In this document: positions 39,801-54,800 of the stretch, in pieces
Position numbering within the stretch: position 1 is the first letter of the stretch
How the letters are laid out: every line of letters begins with the position of its first letter
Assembly: GCA_918807975.1 (NCBI GenBank)
Contig: OU964928.1
Span: 18,651,323-18,715,322 of the forward strand
Source: Aplidium turbinatum
Taxonomy: Eukaryota; Chordata; Ascidiacea; Aplousobranchia; Polyclinidae
Direction of reading: 5' to 3'
Length of the DNA: 64,000 nt
Notes under the pieces: model-generated
What the model was told of the DNA's origin: nothing
The model's database searches: none
Seen by the model: only the letters and a program-made list of their open reading frames with translations
Position numbers and translations under genes: made by a program

Positions 39801-42800
39801 ACTAATTTTACAAACAAGCTGCTAAGCTAATTGAACCACATGTTACTCGAAAGTCTCCGATTTCTTGTTTCTCAGGTAATTCGAATTGCAAATTCAAATA
39901 ATTTCAATCGATTTAACGTTGCTGCACATCAGCATGTCACAACAGAAGATTCCTGGACGGAAGAAAGAAACAAAAGCACGTGTTTTCCCAATCGATCAAG
40001 TGATGGACGTTTTTACATCAAATTAACATGTTATACTGTCAGATTTACTCGAAACTGAAGGCTGTGTAAAGTAGTGTGAAGTGGTATCTTTTGTGTGGGA
40101 AAATTAAAAGAAGGTTTATAAATAAGTTAACAGAACAGGCAGGGTTTGAAACAATAAATAGTCCTGGAAAGATTGACCACACAATTAGCTGCCAACAGCC
40201 AGACGGGTTTTGCTGTACAAAGCAAGAAATATGCACGAATATTAGCGTTGCATGTTTAAAAAACAATTTGAAAAAATCGAAACAAGTATTTCCGATTTTG
40301 ACATCTTTTTCACGTCGCTATAAAGATAATTAGCAATAAAAAAAAAGATTTGTCGTTGAAACCCAGTAAGCTTGAAAGCCAGCTGAAGGCTGTGTCATTG
40401 CTGGGTCGCAGTGACTCTACGACTGTGGCCAGCAGATCACACCACACCTGTGACCTTCGGGTTTGCTGATAACAATCTTGATACAAAAACAAACGAGAAA
40501 AAAGTTATGCAGACATTACCTAAACACGTGACTGATTCTTGAAGCTCTAAAAATGATATGTGTCAAAACAGCAGACCAGGAATAACGGCACATTGTTTGC
40601 TTTACGCCAAAGCTGAAACAACAAACGTTGCCGTTTTTGTTCTGAATTCACTAAATTGCAACTGATTTAAGTTTTTACACATTTCTAAATCATTTTCGCA
40701 ATCAGCAGAAGCATTCCTAAATTGACGTTGTGAGGTTCAATATTTATACTTGGTGATAACAAGCAGTTTTTAAGAGGTGAAGGTTTTCACAGATTGTTGT
40801 CACTTAAATTTCTCACACCACAAAAAGAAAACAATCCAGGCCTGCCTGATAAACAAAAGGACGCTGCCTCTAGTAAGTTAATACAAATGATGGAATATTT
40901 CTTTATAATTTTGCATTGAAAATTGATCTGGATGAAAACGTAGTTAGTGGATGCGTTTCAGTTACTGTCTGCTTGTGCCACTAAACAGGGCCTACCTGCT
41001 TCTGTGACCACGTTTTTTTTAAAAGAAAGATGAGCTAGAATCGCTAGAAATAAAGAAAACCGGTGTGATGAAACGAAGTGACACTTTCGTGAAACTTTTA
41101 TCGAGTTCACACTGATACTTGGTGAATCCAGCCACCCTCGATAACGGGGACATCACCGGATTAAAACTGGACTACTACTACTACATGTTAGAAAGTGTTG
41201 GATACAATGTATTTCAAAAGCAAGAGTGAACCATGTGCTAAAATGTAAAAAGGGTTCTTCAATATGTTATGTAAATAATTTAATATCTTCAATATTGTAT
41301 GTAAATAAGCAAAAATATGTTTTGCACATTTTACTTTCCTCTATAATTTGGCAAGGTCGTCAGCATCACAGCAAATCAGTTGGTAAACTTCATCGCATGT
41401 TCGTATACTTCTCTATCGTTGCGTTTATCCTACGTTCGTCTACATTTAAATAAAGTCAAACTGTTGCAATGTTGATCAAGTTTGAAATGAGTGAACGCAA
41501 CCAAACATTAGCCAAGTGAAGACTGTGTGACTTGTCAGTGAAGTGCTTGCTCTCTGTCAGATGAAAGTTACACCTAAAAAAGTCAACAAAACAGTGAACC
41601 CCACTTTGTAATGGATTTTTCAAAAAGGTGATATACTTCTGGTTTTTTTTTGGCAGTTTCATGTAGACAAGAAAACTTTGACAAAACTGGTAAGTTTTGT
41701 TACAAGACCAACCGTTGCATAGGCTCACTGAGATCACAATTCACACTGCTTCAACGTTGCAATGCAATAATTGTACAAAGTCATATGAATACTTGTGTCT
41801 CAAGTAGGCTACTTATGCGTCATTTTGTGCAATGTGCAGCGAATGTTCATTTGCCTGGTGGAAAGCATTACTTCAATCACTAGGTGTCAGGCATGCTCCG
41901 ACTCTTTCGCGGTAAAAATAGTTAATTGAAAAGTAGCTGTCAAATGGCAAAGTATCGATAGAATTGTATTAACTTAAAAACTACCGGTGTAACAACAAAA
42001 GTCGTTAAGAAAGGAGCGTTCTTCCCGGCTATCAGCACAAGTCTGAGCACTCACTAGTACAGCGAGCAGTTGCGATTCACTAACCATAAGTTGTTGAGCA
42101 GCCTTGTTGGCTGCCATCTGTTGTGAAACACAGTTTAACAAGAAAAAGTATACTTGAATTAATTGGAAAACAGCTTTTGAATTAAAATTCTGCAAGAAAT
42201 ACTTGGCAAATATTTCTTAGGGCACCTCCTCGGCTCCTCTTGTCTGAAAACTGAAATGCAAACACAAAGAAACATGAGATAAGAAAAGTGAAACATTTGG
42301 CCATTTTTAACAATTCTCATGGCTTGTTGATAAATTTATGTCAAATAGAAAGGTGTTAGATTTGCTTCAATCATAAAAATGAATTTAGCTGCTGATAGAC
42401 AAGCAACGTTAGAATTACACAAACTTGGCTCAAAAAGGAAAAGTAGCCTAATCTGGGAGTAGCTGACTCTCATTGCAAAGCGGACGCTCTATGAAAGTTA
42501 TGAAAACATATTTACGCAAAAATGCATTTGTGATTGCGGCTCTAAACATTGATTGACAGGTCAATATGATTTGTGATTTCATGTGTTGCTTCATAAACAC
42601 TCCTGAATCCACATAAGGATACAAAATGTTTCAATCAAAACTTTTCCGTCTGAGTGTAGACGCCTTCCTGCTGATTGATAATTATGACGTCATATTTCGA
42701 CACGTGTGAACCCAGGCGATAAGACAGACTGTGAAATCTCATTGGTTACTGAGACCTCCTTCATGTGTTGAGCTGAGAATTTCACAAACCCTAAATAAAG

Positions 42801-45800
42801 CCTAAACATCGTCACATCATATCAGTGTTTCATAACTTGGAAACAAGATATCACGTTTTCATCCAACAAAACGATATGACTGCTCTTCGGTAGAAGACAT
42901 AACTTCTGTGAAAACAAAGCAAAAAAAAACAATAATTTTTTTTCCTTCTTGTGCCGTTTTTTTAAAAATGACGTAAATTATTTACAGTAAGTCCACTGGG
43001 CTGCCCAGTTGTTAGTCATTCTGTGTTTTACAATTCTAAGCCAAGACCTAGACAGCGTGTCGGCAGATTTTTGCGTCCGGAAAATTTTTACGGCCTGCGA
43101 AATCACACATAATCAAAAGCACCGAGCTGATTAAAGCGACAATGCTGAGGAATAGGCTAAGCGCACAAGTCATCAGATAAGCCTCGAAACAGCCTAACTG
43201 CTTAGTCATACCTCCGAGGGAGTTAAAGCGGAACTATATGCGAAATTAAATTACAAATTGTCGCCTTGCGCACACAGAAGATAAATAAAGCCATTTGGGA
43301 TCTAGTTGTTTACGTTATAACTGAGCAGACACATCATAACGGAGTGCATTGGAAATTTGAAACTCTTACATCAGATCACATCGACAGGGTGACGAGAAAA
43401 TTATACCAGTTGGTGTTGTTATTATTGTTGCATTGTTTCAATACCTGACGACGTTGCAAAAATGAAAATTAATTTGGCTAAGTTTGAGTGCAATAGATTT
43501 TAGATAGGTTTCATACGCGTAGACTCCGATAGGCATCATTGTAACCAGAGAACAAATACAACTTAACACAATGCTAAAAAATAAAAGCAAAATTTAACCA
43601 CCAAAGCGCTTAATACATTCTTTTGAGGTTTTTGTCGGGGTTAAACTTGAAATCGAAAACGAATCACCTAGGCCGTGAATCGAATTCGTTTACAACTGCA
43701 CACAACGTCCACAGCAAGAACAATAGTAACTACTTCAAATTGTCTGTGTTAAAATTTGAGAAAACCAAGAAAGCGAAACAAACACAATGAAAGAAGCCAC
43801 CTTTGACTTGCACTGCCAACAAAAAAAGTTCTCAAAGATTGGAAGAAATTCAACGCACCGGTTTTCAATCTCAATTTATAATGATAAGCTACTGCTCTCG
43901 GGTCTGCTGTAGTGCCATACGCTTTAAAAAAAACTTTTTAAAAACAAAAGCAACAGCGAAATTTTTGTATCTTGTTTTTATGAATAAACATTTTTTCACG
44001 TAACATTATCGTTACGCCTGTGATTTTTTGTTCATTGGCTTCGCTTGTTTTCATACAGCCCTGTCTGAATTTCTATTCCTTTGACAAAAAAGTTAAGTTT
44101 TTATATATTGGTTGTGTCTTACACGATGAAATGTCACATAAATCAAAACGTGAAGTTCTGGTAAGTTTTAATGTGGTTAAGCCATGAGTCGATGATTTAA
44201 CTATGTTCATCGGTAATTTTCTCATTACGTCAGTATGCTGAATGAGTGATTGTGCTAAAACATTACCAACACTATTTGCACTTTACCTTTGAACGCGCCG
44301 CACTCCAACAAGAGAAAAGCTTTACAACTCAGCAGGACATCATTATTCTCCAGACATAGTTTTCCATTCACATACTAACAAAAGGTTTTTAATGCACTGA
44401 ATTTTGTTTCTATTTCTTCACTGAATGTAGAACTTTGGCCTCTTGGTGCTTTCAAAACTTAGCATTGACGAATATTTTAAAAAGAAAGTGGTGAAGTTTA
44501 TCATTGAATGTAGCTGGTTCGTCGGGATATTTGGTTGCTTAAAGAAATCATTTACTTAGCAACCGGCGTTGTTCTATGGTTGTGTTTCTGGGCATGTCGA
44601 GCCAGGAAGATCGCTCCTTTTCAACAATTGTTCTATGGTTGTCGCTCACAACAAACTTATTAAAACGGAAATTTACAAACGAGTTGATAGGGCGGACATT
44701 TTTAAAGCGAAAATCCAAAAATTGTCAGAAGGCGACAAATGTTGTTTTGGCAATAAAACCATAATATTTTAACCCTACATGCAAACACATTGTCTTTTAA
44801 ATGTTCTCGGCATGGTTTAGTTTAGAATACATTGAAAATAAGTAAAAGCCTTCTGGAACAATAAAGAGCCTTGATTTCACCTTACCAACTACACAGGAGG
44901 AAACATAAGCTGGAGTAAACGTAAAAGACACTACCTGGCCTGAGAATAACTACACGTTGAAACCACACAAAACTTAAAAACACTCAAAGCGCTAAAGTCA
45001 ACCTGTAGATCTTCATCCACGAAAAAGGATGAAATTCTGTTAAAAAAAAGCACTATTGTTAGTTGCGTTGTATTTTTGGAGTGCAGACTGCAGAGTCAAG
45101 TCATTATTTCAAGTGAATGACTTGGTTTACGATATGCTAGGCATGCTTTTAAGTTAATTTCGCTAAGATTGTGTTACGCTGTTTCTCATGTTTGTTTTAA
45201 TATTAGTCACCCGTGACAACATACAGGCTTTTAGGCTTAGACTATCGATATGTTATTTTGAAAAAAGTAACAAAATCACCTGTTACCTGCCTAAGCATAA
45301 TTGACATTCCAAATGGTACGAAGCAAAACTTTTACCTTGTAAACTTATTTGTTATACAATTCTTGTAGCGATGCAACTTTGTTGAACCATGAGCAGATAA
45401 ATCTAATTAAGGCATTTAGCATAACATAAATAGAGAATATAACAGAGAATATTGCAATAAACTTCTCTATGGTTCAACAAAGCAAACTCTCTACCAAAGC
45501 TTTATAACATAAATAAATAAGTAAAAATAGCAAACGTTTATATTAGTTGTAGGCTTTGGCCGAAAACGTTCCCGATTTCTAGTTTATTTGTTTATTTCTT
45601 TGTTTGTAAACTTGTTTGTTTGTGCAATTGATTGAGTTTCGCTTTTAGCAGCATGATCGTTGCTTAGGCTACTTCACAATGAAGATTTTAACGATCTGTT
45701 TTGTTTGTATTATTCGTTACTGCAAAAAGCAAAACTTGTTCACGAAATTTAAAAAAATAATTGCAGTAAAAATTTGCAATAAACTTTTCAAATGCTTGTT

Positions 45801-48800
45801 GTTCCAAAAATCTAAAATATAGCACTGTAAAAAATTTACGTCTTAGAAATTACAAGTTTTGTTTCCGTGGGTGTATAATCGTATTGACTAGTTTCTATGA
45901 TGTAAACTTGATAAAGATTGTTTTGACCAGAAATGATGATGTTGACATTCACACACAGCCCTGCTGATGTTACAAGTCGTCAAATGTCTCACTGGCACTT
46001 GTTTGTTCAGGCCTTGGTGATTTCATTGCCCAGCATGAGTCCAAAAAGTTCTTTGCAGATAGAAGGTATTTGCTGGATTTTAATGTTCAAAAAAAGCAGC
46101 TAACGTTGATTCGATATAAATTTTCCCTTTTTTAAAACAAGGAGACGCGCTTAATGTCACAAAACTCTGTCGTCTCGATACAGTTGCCGTAGCAGCTGAT
46201 CCAACTGGTTACAGCCAGTTACATGCGGAAATGAATCAGAATTCTTGTCTTGAAATTGAACAGTGAAAATGAGCGAGTGCGAAGCAATTTGTAGCGAGCG
46301 TGTATCCATTACAGGAAATTTATGCTTCTCTTGTTCGAGCCTTTGTTATTATTTTGACTCATTCTGCGAGTATGAAATATGATGTTGTTGCAAGTGCAAA
46401 TCTCTGTTGAAGGATTTAAAATCTTTTTCAGAAGAATACGGAACAAATTTAGCTGGAAAGTTTCTGTGGTTTAATGTTCAGCTACCCCACTTTGAAAAAC
46501 ATGCGCCAGTGAATATTTTTAACAGCATTGGATGTTGAATCAACGTACATCCAAGAGTTTAATATCCTACAATGATTAAAATATATTGGGGCAAGATTAC
46601 AGTAGGCCCATCAATCAGTTGAAGACTAAAGATTTTCAATCATCCAACCACCACTACAAACAGTAAGAAACCGCAAAAAACGCCTCTGATAAAAGCAGAC
46701 AAAACCCGACCTCATGTCGCACGCGTTGATTACATCATTCCCTGTTTGCTTACTTGAGCAAACGGTGAATAGACCAGTCTGTGAATTTAACTTCATTTAA
46801 AATGAAACGCATCATTTAAGAGTATAGCTATAGAGTATAGACTGTTTTTTTGTTTTTTTTAATGCTGCACAGCTTGTCAAATGGTGAAACCGTTGTTGCT
46901 TCCCACTTGAGCAGCAGACAATCAAACAAAGTAAATAAAAGGCTTGTTCAAAGGAAATATTACACAGTTTGTATTTGCTGATAATGCAGTTCAAAACGCG
47001 CCAGATAAGAAGTTGTAGATGTGTTATCTACACTTCAAATAAACTTGTCTCCATTGGAAATGTTCAAAGCAAGTTGCAAACTGAAATTAACCGCAGAATG
47101 TGCTTGTACCACCACAATACCCCTTACAAAATCTCAAAAAGAAAAATTGGGAACCCAAAAAGAGTTGCTTAAACACTGTCTTAGTTTGAAGCGTTTGCTT
47201 GAAAACGAGTTTGAAACAACGTAAAAAAAGGAATTTTGCTGCTTGAATTTTGTGCTGCCGTGGAAGCTCTACCTTTTTCCATAGGAAATTGTCACAAAAA
47301 ACAACGAGAAAGTCGAACAAAAGTTTGCTTGAAAAAAAAACACAGAATCAAAGACAGCCAGGAAAACATGTCTGGCTGACCACAAAAAACAACGCACCTG
47401 GCCTTCGTAAAGACAATGTGTAGGGAAGATAAGCACAATAAGTGGATATTTTTGTTGCAAGCATATAAATGTGTCATTAAATGAATTCGCCCTTCAATTT
47501 ATTTGAACTTATTAACGGGTGTTTAAGTCACACCTGGAAGAAGCTTTTGTATCTCTCTCATAGCAACAGCGGCTTCACGAGACTTTGTTTCTTATTCTCA
47601 CCAAAGAAGAACGGAAACGGTGCCGAGTGATGGAAGGAGACACAGCACTGGAAGCACACTACACATGAAAGGAAACTAAACCAGGCTTAGCCTACATGTG
47701 AGTCACAGATAACAACTGATTTTGACAAAATGTAAATAAAAATTAAAGCAAAATAAAACGGTTCCTTTGGATAAGAGGCAAAAAACTACCCTGTTTTATT
47801 TCCTGTCAGCAAAAGGTACTCTTTTTTCATGGTTTTAAAGTCGTGAGAAGCGACATTGAAACGACGTTAAAAAGGCGATATTTGCTGGTTGGGTTAGCCC
47901 TGTCGTTTCTGTCAATATTTAAATGTGAAGCATTTGCCAACAATCCAAACTTGACGGACAATGAAAAAGAAACAATGTATCAACGAAAGAAATGACTGAT
48001 TTGCTGCGAATGGAGAATGTAGAGTTTAAGGAACAATCATGATGAAACTGAAATTGACACCAAAAGTTAAAGGCATAAAGTGTAGCGTTTTAACCAGGTC
48101 ATGGTTTTAATGCATTCGATTACGGTCATATATGCCACATTCTAGCCCAGCGGAATTTAGCACTTTCCAAACACTGAGAGAAGAAGATCCTTTCACTGAA
48201 GATCAAAGCACGAAACTTACATTTTCATAAATCTATGATACGGCGGTAAACGTTGAATCAACAAAACGCAAACGAAACCCAATGTCATTATCAAATAACA
48301 AAAGGAATATGGAATGTCTGGCCATTAGGGGTATAATTTCATTGTCGAGTTTTAAACAAATAACTCTCGAGATATCGCGAACGCAGAATGTGCTATTGGA
48401 TTAGGCGAGATGCTCAAGTCATACATCAAAGCATGATACGGCCACAAATTCTGTGAATCACAAAACATTTTTCGCAAAAGAGCGCTGAGAGTGATTTTCA
48501 ACCATACCGTGTTTTTTTAACGTGTTTTTCTATCGTTGTTAACGCCACCGTTACATCAAACAACGTCGAAAACATGATATACTAAATTTTGTGACAAATT
48601 TGGCGACCGTCAAGAATGTTGGCTCCAGTTTGTGTAGCGAATAACAAAGTCGGGAGAAGTGTTAACATAAAACACTATCAACAAATGTAATTTCAATATC
48701 ACTGCCAGAATTGCTTGGTTCTGCATGAAAAAGTGAAAGATTATCCTCAAGAATATTGAGGTTTCAAAAAGTGCTATTGAAATTTAGGGCTTTAGTTAAA

Positions 48801-51800
48801 CAAGAAAAGTTTGAAGCTTTTTCACATACATAGGAATGAATGCCTCAAAATGGTTTTGCTTCTTTTCGCATTCCTTGAGGAAGCTAAGTGCATTTACTTT
48901 GAACAATCATAATATTTAAGACTTAATTATGGCATTAAAAGATTACCAATTTTACGCTTATTGCATCCCGACATCAAAACTTCACAGACTCTGTTGATGA
49001 AAAATATATCGTTTCACCATAAAACTGATTTCGAGACTGAAAGGTGACAATGAATGAATTCTTGATGTTTTCAGCCAAAAGTGCTCAAAAATCAAAAATA
49101 GTTAAGGTGCAAAGAAAATTTTGAAAAAATTTGATGTCTTTGACTGATATCGCAACATTATTTATCAAAACGGAAAATCAATCAAGTGGCTGGTTGACAG
49201 TGTAACAACCTATTGCATAGAAATGGTAACGTCGCACAGGCTACTTCGCTTTACCACAGAATTCACATGAAGAACGACGGGCTGTAATCGCACACAGGTG
49301 CCACTATACAAAAGTAGTCCAAATATCTATTAAATCGAAGGGTTTCACAAGTCTATTTAGAAATATGTCAGCCCTAGTTGAAAGGCATTCTTCATATCCA
49401 TACAATTGCTCTATGACGTGACAAGGACAAAGGAAAATCTATCATTTAACATCTGTTCAGCAAATTAACATATCACATACTTTGCAGCGATATCAAACTA
49501 CGAGGTGTAAGCGAATAGTAAGCTGAAAAAAGCAAATTAATTTTGTCAAACTTTTTATTTCAAATGAAATATTTGTGCAAAGTTTGCGCAAACAACTGTT
49601 CAGGGTAACATGTGGGTGGAGAGGTATGCAGATTGGTCGAGGGAGAGGCAGCAGTTTCACTTTCAGACTTGTGAAATTTTTATGGACACTTTCACCTCAA
49701 TTAACCCGGCTCTTCCTCTAAAAAACAAGCCTTGAAATTTTTACATCGCTGCAACGTTGACAAATGTGAACACAATGCCACAATATCAAATTTTGCAACA
49801 GGTAAAAGTTTGTTTCAATTTTACGTAAACTCAACATTTAAAGATGTTATTCGAACGCAAAAACAATACACATAACTGTGACTATCCAGCGATTGGTCTG
49901 TTTATTTCCTGACAAAATTTAAACACGTTAAATGTTACAAGAATCGAACATGAAGTGGCCGAAGCTGACACTCAATTGCGACAAAAAGCTGTCGATTTAT
50001 AAGTCTTGTTCCCACACTTTGCGTGGAAAAATTAACTCATCTTTCTACACGAATGCACGATTTTACGAGCAGGTGTCAGTCCAGTCATAGACCACAGTCT
50101 ACAAAACACACTTTGATTTCAGTTATTCCTTTATAGCGATGCGAAAGTGGTGTTTCTTAAAATGGATCGGTCTGTGAGCTCATCTGACGTCACCAAATAC
50201 AGCAAATAAAGCTGAAGTTGTGGGAAATTTCAAGTAAAAAATTTTCGTCACTTTTAAGCAAACTGTTTCAACATCTTGCGAGGGAGCGGGGTTTTGTATG
50301 GAAGAGGACTTTGAAGTCGGAAAGACTTTGATCTCTCTGGAGTCGGGTATTTTTGACCCTTTTTTACAATCGTCAATTTCAGGACAATCATTCTGCATTA
50401 TTTTTAGATTTTTAAACATTTTTTCTCCTGTTAATATTCAGCTAGAGTATTAGAAAGTTGGAAATTAGCTGGCAATCAAGCCTGAAACTTAGATAAAGAC
50501 AGAAAAAAAAGGAAAACCCGTGTAGTGTGCTAGTGAAGCGTAACAAAGCAAATCGCGACAAGTTTCTTGCTCATGAGTAGCACGAACCCAAAATAAAAAG
50601 AGCAGTCACAAAGTGGTTCAAGAATGTTGATTTCCTGTAAGCAAACATGACACTAAGGATTTGTAGAGTTAAAGCTTCAAAAACGCATGATCGGACAAAT
50701 TAACTAAAAATATACAGAACATCAACTTTTAATAGCAACTTCCGTATTTTTTGTTTTGTTTGAAAATTTATACTTCGCTTTATTAATTTAAACAGTTACG
50801 CTTTATTTACAAGTGTTAGGCCGATTAGCGGTATTATAAGTTTATAACCTTATGGTATAAACATCTGATGCTTTGTTAGTTTAGCCGCTTCAGTTCAGTT
50901 CAGCAGGCCATAGCCCTAAGAAGGGCCGTAGGCATTTCTCTCTCGAGCAGAGTACTGTGCATAATCATGAGAGAAATCATGGGCCATAGTCGAACTAGCA
51001 CCACTCATAATTCGACGGCATGCCCAGTGTCTTGCCAAAGACACTGCCATATAGCCTATGCTCTTGAGGAGAGTCGAATCGGCGCTATATCCAACGTCGA
51101 ACCAGGGCTATCACCACTCGACTATGCAGCCCACACTGACCAACAACGTTTAGTCACTTAACTTATTACAAAACTTCTACTTAATGATATTCACGAAAAA
51201 AGGCAGCAATTTGTGAATGAAAATTTGTCAAGCGAGTCTAAAACGTAGACGTTAAGTTAAAATTTTGTAACGTTAGATGTAAAAGACTAAGAAATCAATT
51301 TGATTTTTTATCAGCAAATTATTTCCTTTCGAATTACTGTGGAAACGTCATCCTCCCATACGGTTTTATCGCTGGCTTTCATCACAGCATGGCAACCAAC
51401 AAAACCTGTGTAAGATTGATTCAGATAAAATTAGTTGAAATTTGAGAGGACATAATTACAATAATGTGTAAGGTATTTTTGCCATGATTCAATTACCCTC
51501 CTGTTGTTTGAAAATTGCCCTGGCAGTTAATGCCCCATCATGAACTGTCTAAAATGCGCTTTGCTTGTCAAGCAGTCCAGTATCAAAATGGGAAAAACAA
51601 GCACTTTTTTGGAACTTTTAACATGATTCGGAAAGCAATTGAAGTCAGATTTGCCTCTGAAGTCTGAATACCAAAAATCGTATGACAAGAACTGAAAATG
51701 CATGTAAAAAATGTTGTACTAGTCGTGTTCACAAGAACCGCATTTCATCCCATCGTATGACGTCATATTTCTGTTTATAGCTTTCGCTTTCCTTCACAAG

Positions 51801-54800
51801 CGTCGAATTAAGCTTTCAGGACTTTCTTCATATTTTAAAAACAAAACAAACTTTTTTTCAAGAATGCATCAACATGATAAAGTGTTTTGTGTTAACGTTT
51901 CTATGTTATAAAATACGAATTTAGAACAACTTCGCTGTTTCAGTTTTTTTGGTGCATTCCCAACACGAAATTCACAACGCAAACATGATTTATGTTCTTG
52001 AAAGTGTAATTCATTGTTTCGACAGGCGAATCATTCTACGAAACTTGGCAAGGAGTTAAAACAACCTTCAGTAAATATTTTTCCTCGCAATGTATCCAAG
52101 CAACTCGTCTTAATTAAAGGCGCCCGTTGCCCAAGTTGGCAAAAGGAGGATACTCGCTATTTTTTAAAAACGGTAACTCATATTTCAGTTATCACGTGAC
52201 GTGTACGCTGATGACAGTTGAAATTCATTCCAGTGAGCAAAAGTTGGGAAATGATTTGAGCTTTGTATATATTACCACAACGTATATTATACTGTATTGC
52301 GTTTCCAAATACACATTCTTAGAAACAATGCAGAATAGCCTTGCTTTATAGTTATGGAATCTGCTCACTAACTATTAGCGCTTAGAAGTGTCCAAACAAA
52401 AATATCAACAAGCTAATTGAAATGACTGTGCAGTTTGTTCTTGTGGTGAAGTTATGGATGTGACAAATCACTTTAGATTTTTTGCTTCAATTTCAGGAGA
52501 AATATTTCAACAGATGATGATGATGCCCCTCCTTGGCAAATGTTCACCCCATTCTATTGCTTCAACGTCTGATCGATACAAAACAAAAATGAAAAAGCAA
52601 AACCACCCCACGAAAGCACATCATTCAAACTAATTGGTTAAATTCTGATGGCAAGGGAGACCCTGCTGAGAGTTTCATCTGAAACGGTATGACTGGTGCA
52701 ATCAGCGACGATAGAAACGATCCCAGCTGACAAACGTTGCTATGTTTGCATCGTTTCAACGTCGCCAGATCAAAAAAGAACGCCCTTTTTACAACATTTC
52801 AATGTCGCTAGACTTTTGAACCATGTAAAAATGGCAGCTTTTGATAGTTGAGAAGTTTTGCGCGGCAGCGGAAACCCATCAGCGTCCCAGGTAACAATTC
52901 CGTTTTGAGACAAGACAAACGACTTGCCGGTGACAAAAGTAACATTAAAATACAGGAAACGTCGTTGACATTTTTTTATTTGTTGCAGAAAGGTGGGCTG
53001 AAAGTCATTCAAGCTTTTCGAGTTGCTCGAAATCATCGTTGTTTAATGGGAATTTGACGCAACAAACCCTCACAAAGATATTCGACACGACATTATTTCA
53101 AACCTGACTAAGCAAGAGAAATGATAAATTACATTTTTAAAATGAATTCTAAGTTAAACATTCCATAACATAATCAAAGTTTGACAAATTAAACTTAATG
53201 GTTTTAACTTCCTAAGTTCTAAAAATCTAAATACTGCAAAATTTTAAAGTGATCCAAAAGGATAAATTTTGCTTAGATTTTAGGAAAGCTTGCTTTTTGT
53301 ATAAGTGTGAGCACGGAAATTGAAAATGTACAGATATCAAACACACCTTTCATTTTGTGGCTGCTTGACAACAACAGTCACCATTGATAGAAATAAAAAG
53401 ATCCGCATAACATGTGTAAAAGGATAAGTACTTAGAAGTTACAAGAAATTATGAATCGCTTAACTACTCTATGTGAGCGTGTTGCTATTTATGGGTAGAC
53501 TATGAATCGTCGGAGACTTCTGACAATGCATAACTGGCGCAACAAAATAATGATTTTCACTGAGTAACCAAGAGCAATTTTTCAGAGAACCAAGCCGTGA
53601 ATTCCATGTCAGAATCAGTGCTTTTTTGATTCGTAGCCATGAGAAGAAAATTAGTTAACATGTCTGTCTTTGGCAGGCAGACAACTGCATGAAGCGGCGT
53701 TGAAGCTAAGTTTGTTCTTTGCATCACTCATTATTATGCTAACTAAAAACAGACGTTATGACGTCATAGGTTTAAGCGTTACTTTTAACTGCAAGTGCCG
53801 TACCAGAGAACACAACCACCTTACTTGGACCGAATATTTTTAAACTCCAAACTACCATTTGTGAACTTTCTCGAAAGCTTCCTAATAGCCAAGTAAAAGA
53901 GCAAAAAGTTATACAGTATTTGGAAATTATTGGCTAGTGGTTTATGCGCGGTTGTTTATCTTTTTACATCGCATCAATGTCCGAACGCAAAGATTAAATG
54001 CCTATACGATAAATTTTGAATGCAGGAGGAGGTATTGAGATGGATGACAGATATGTGAGAGCATTCTTGATTGTTTCTTGCAACACCTCAGTCATAACAG
54101 AACAGCCACTGAATATACGACCAACTGTTGAAAGTCATTCTTCAATCATTGTTTTGGCTAAAAGTAAGAAGTAGCCTACTTCAAAATATTTTACAATCTT
54201 GTCTTGCTATTAAAACAGAGATTTTGAATCGGTGCAAAACTCATAAAGCCCAAACTGCCCTAACAAAAACAATTGTTAGGCATTTGTTGCTTTGATAAAG
54301 CCTTTTCAAGGAGTTTGAGGAAACAAGATGCACTGAATACCGATTATTATAACCTGTAAAAAAATTCTACTGAGATTGCTACTCATTGCGAGAAAACGAC
54401 ACTCACTGGCAAGTTGGACGGAAGCGTTTCTACTGGCAGCGGTCCCCAAGCTGTTGGTAGCAAGACATTGGTATGTTCCTGTGTTTGCTTCTTCTCCTTT
54501 GCTTCTCACCCGAAGAAATGTGAGTTCTCCCGTAGTCAATTGCACTATGTCCCGAACTATGCATGGAAACAAAATCGTCTGTGATGAACTTTTGAAAAGC
54601 GTATATAATCATTTTGTTTATTTATCTCCACTGACTGAATGACCATGTTATTTATATGCCCCATCTTTTGACAAGGCTATTTGTTAAACCAATCGTTTGG
54701 AGATCAAAATAAGCTACGTTTCTCTAATCACTATCAACAAAATAATACTGAAGCAACACAAGAATCAAGTTTGCGTTTTATATACAATCATACGCTTATT

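Larger units (their letters stand above)
25315..54406. other. robo intron 3 (29 kb)
   Basis: The intron between exons 3 and 4 takes up 45 percent of the window. Supported contents are the nested hAT-type pair at 33826-35499, a tRNA-derived SINE at 50891-51135, several small palindromic elements, a possible LINE or SINE tail near 41140, and a 14-bp inverted repeat at 45377-45482. The stretches 25420-33825, 37000-47840 and 51140-52720 otherwise show no gene I can recognise on either strand. Open frames up to about 143 codons occur (for example 35562-35993 and 29521-29916, minus), without recognisable domains. Confidence 0.75.

Noticed and set aside
54541-54612. Start codon in the exon 3 region as an independent gene start
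   Set aside because: The in-frame methionine lies upstream of the acceptor, in the intron; the Ig1 half exon needs exon 2 to be complete.
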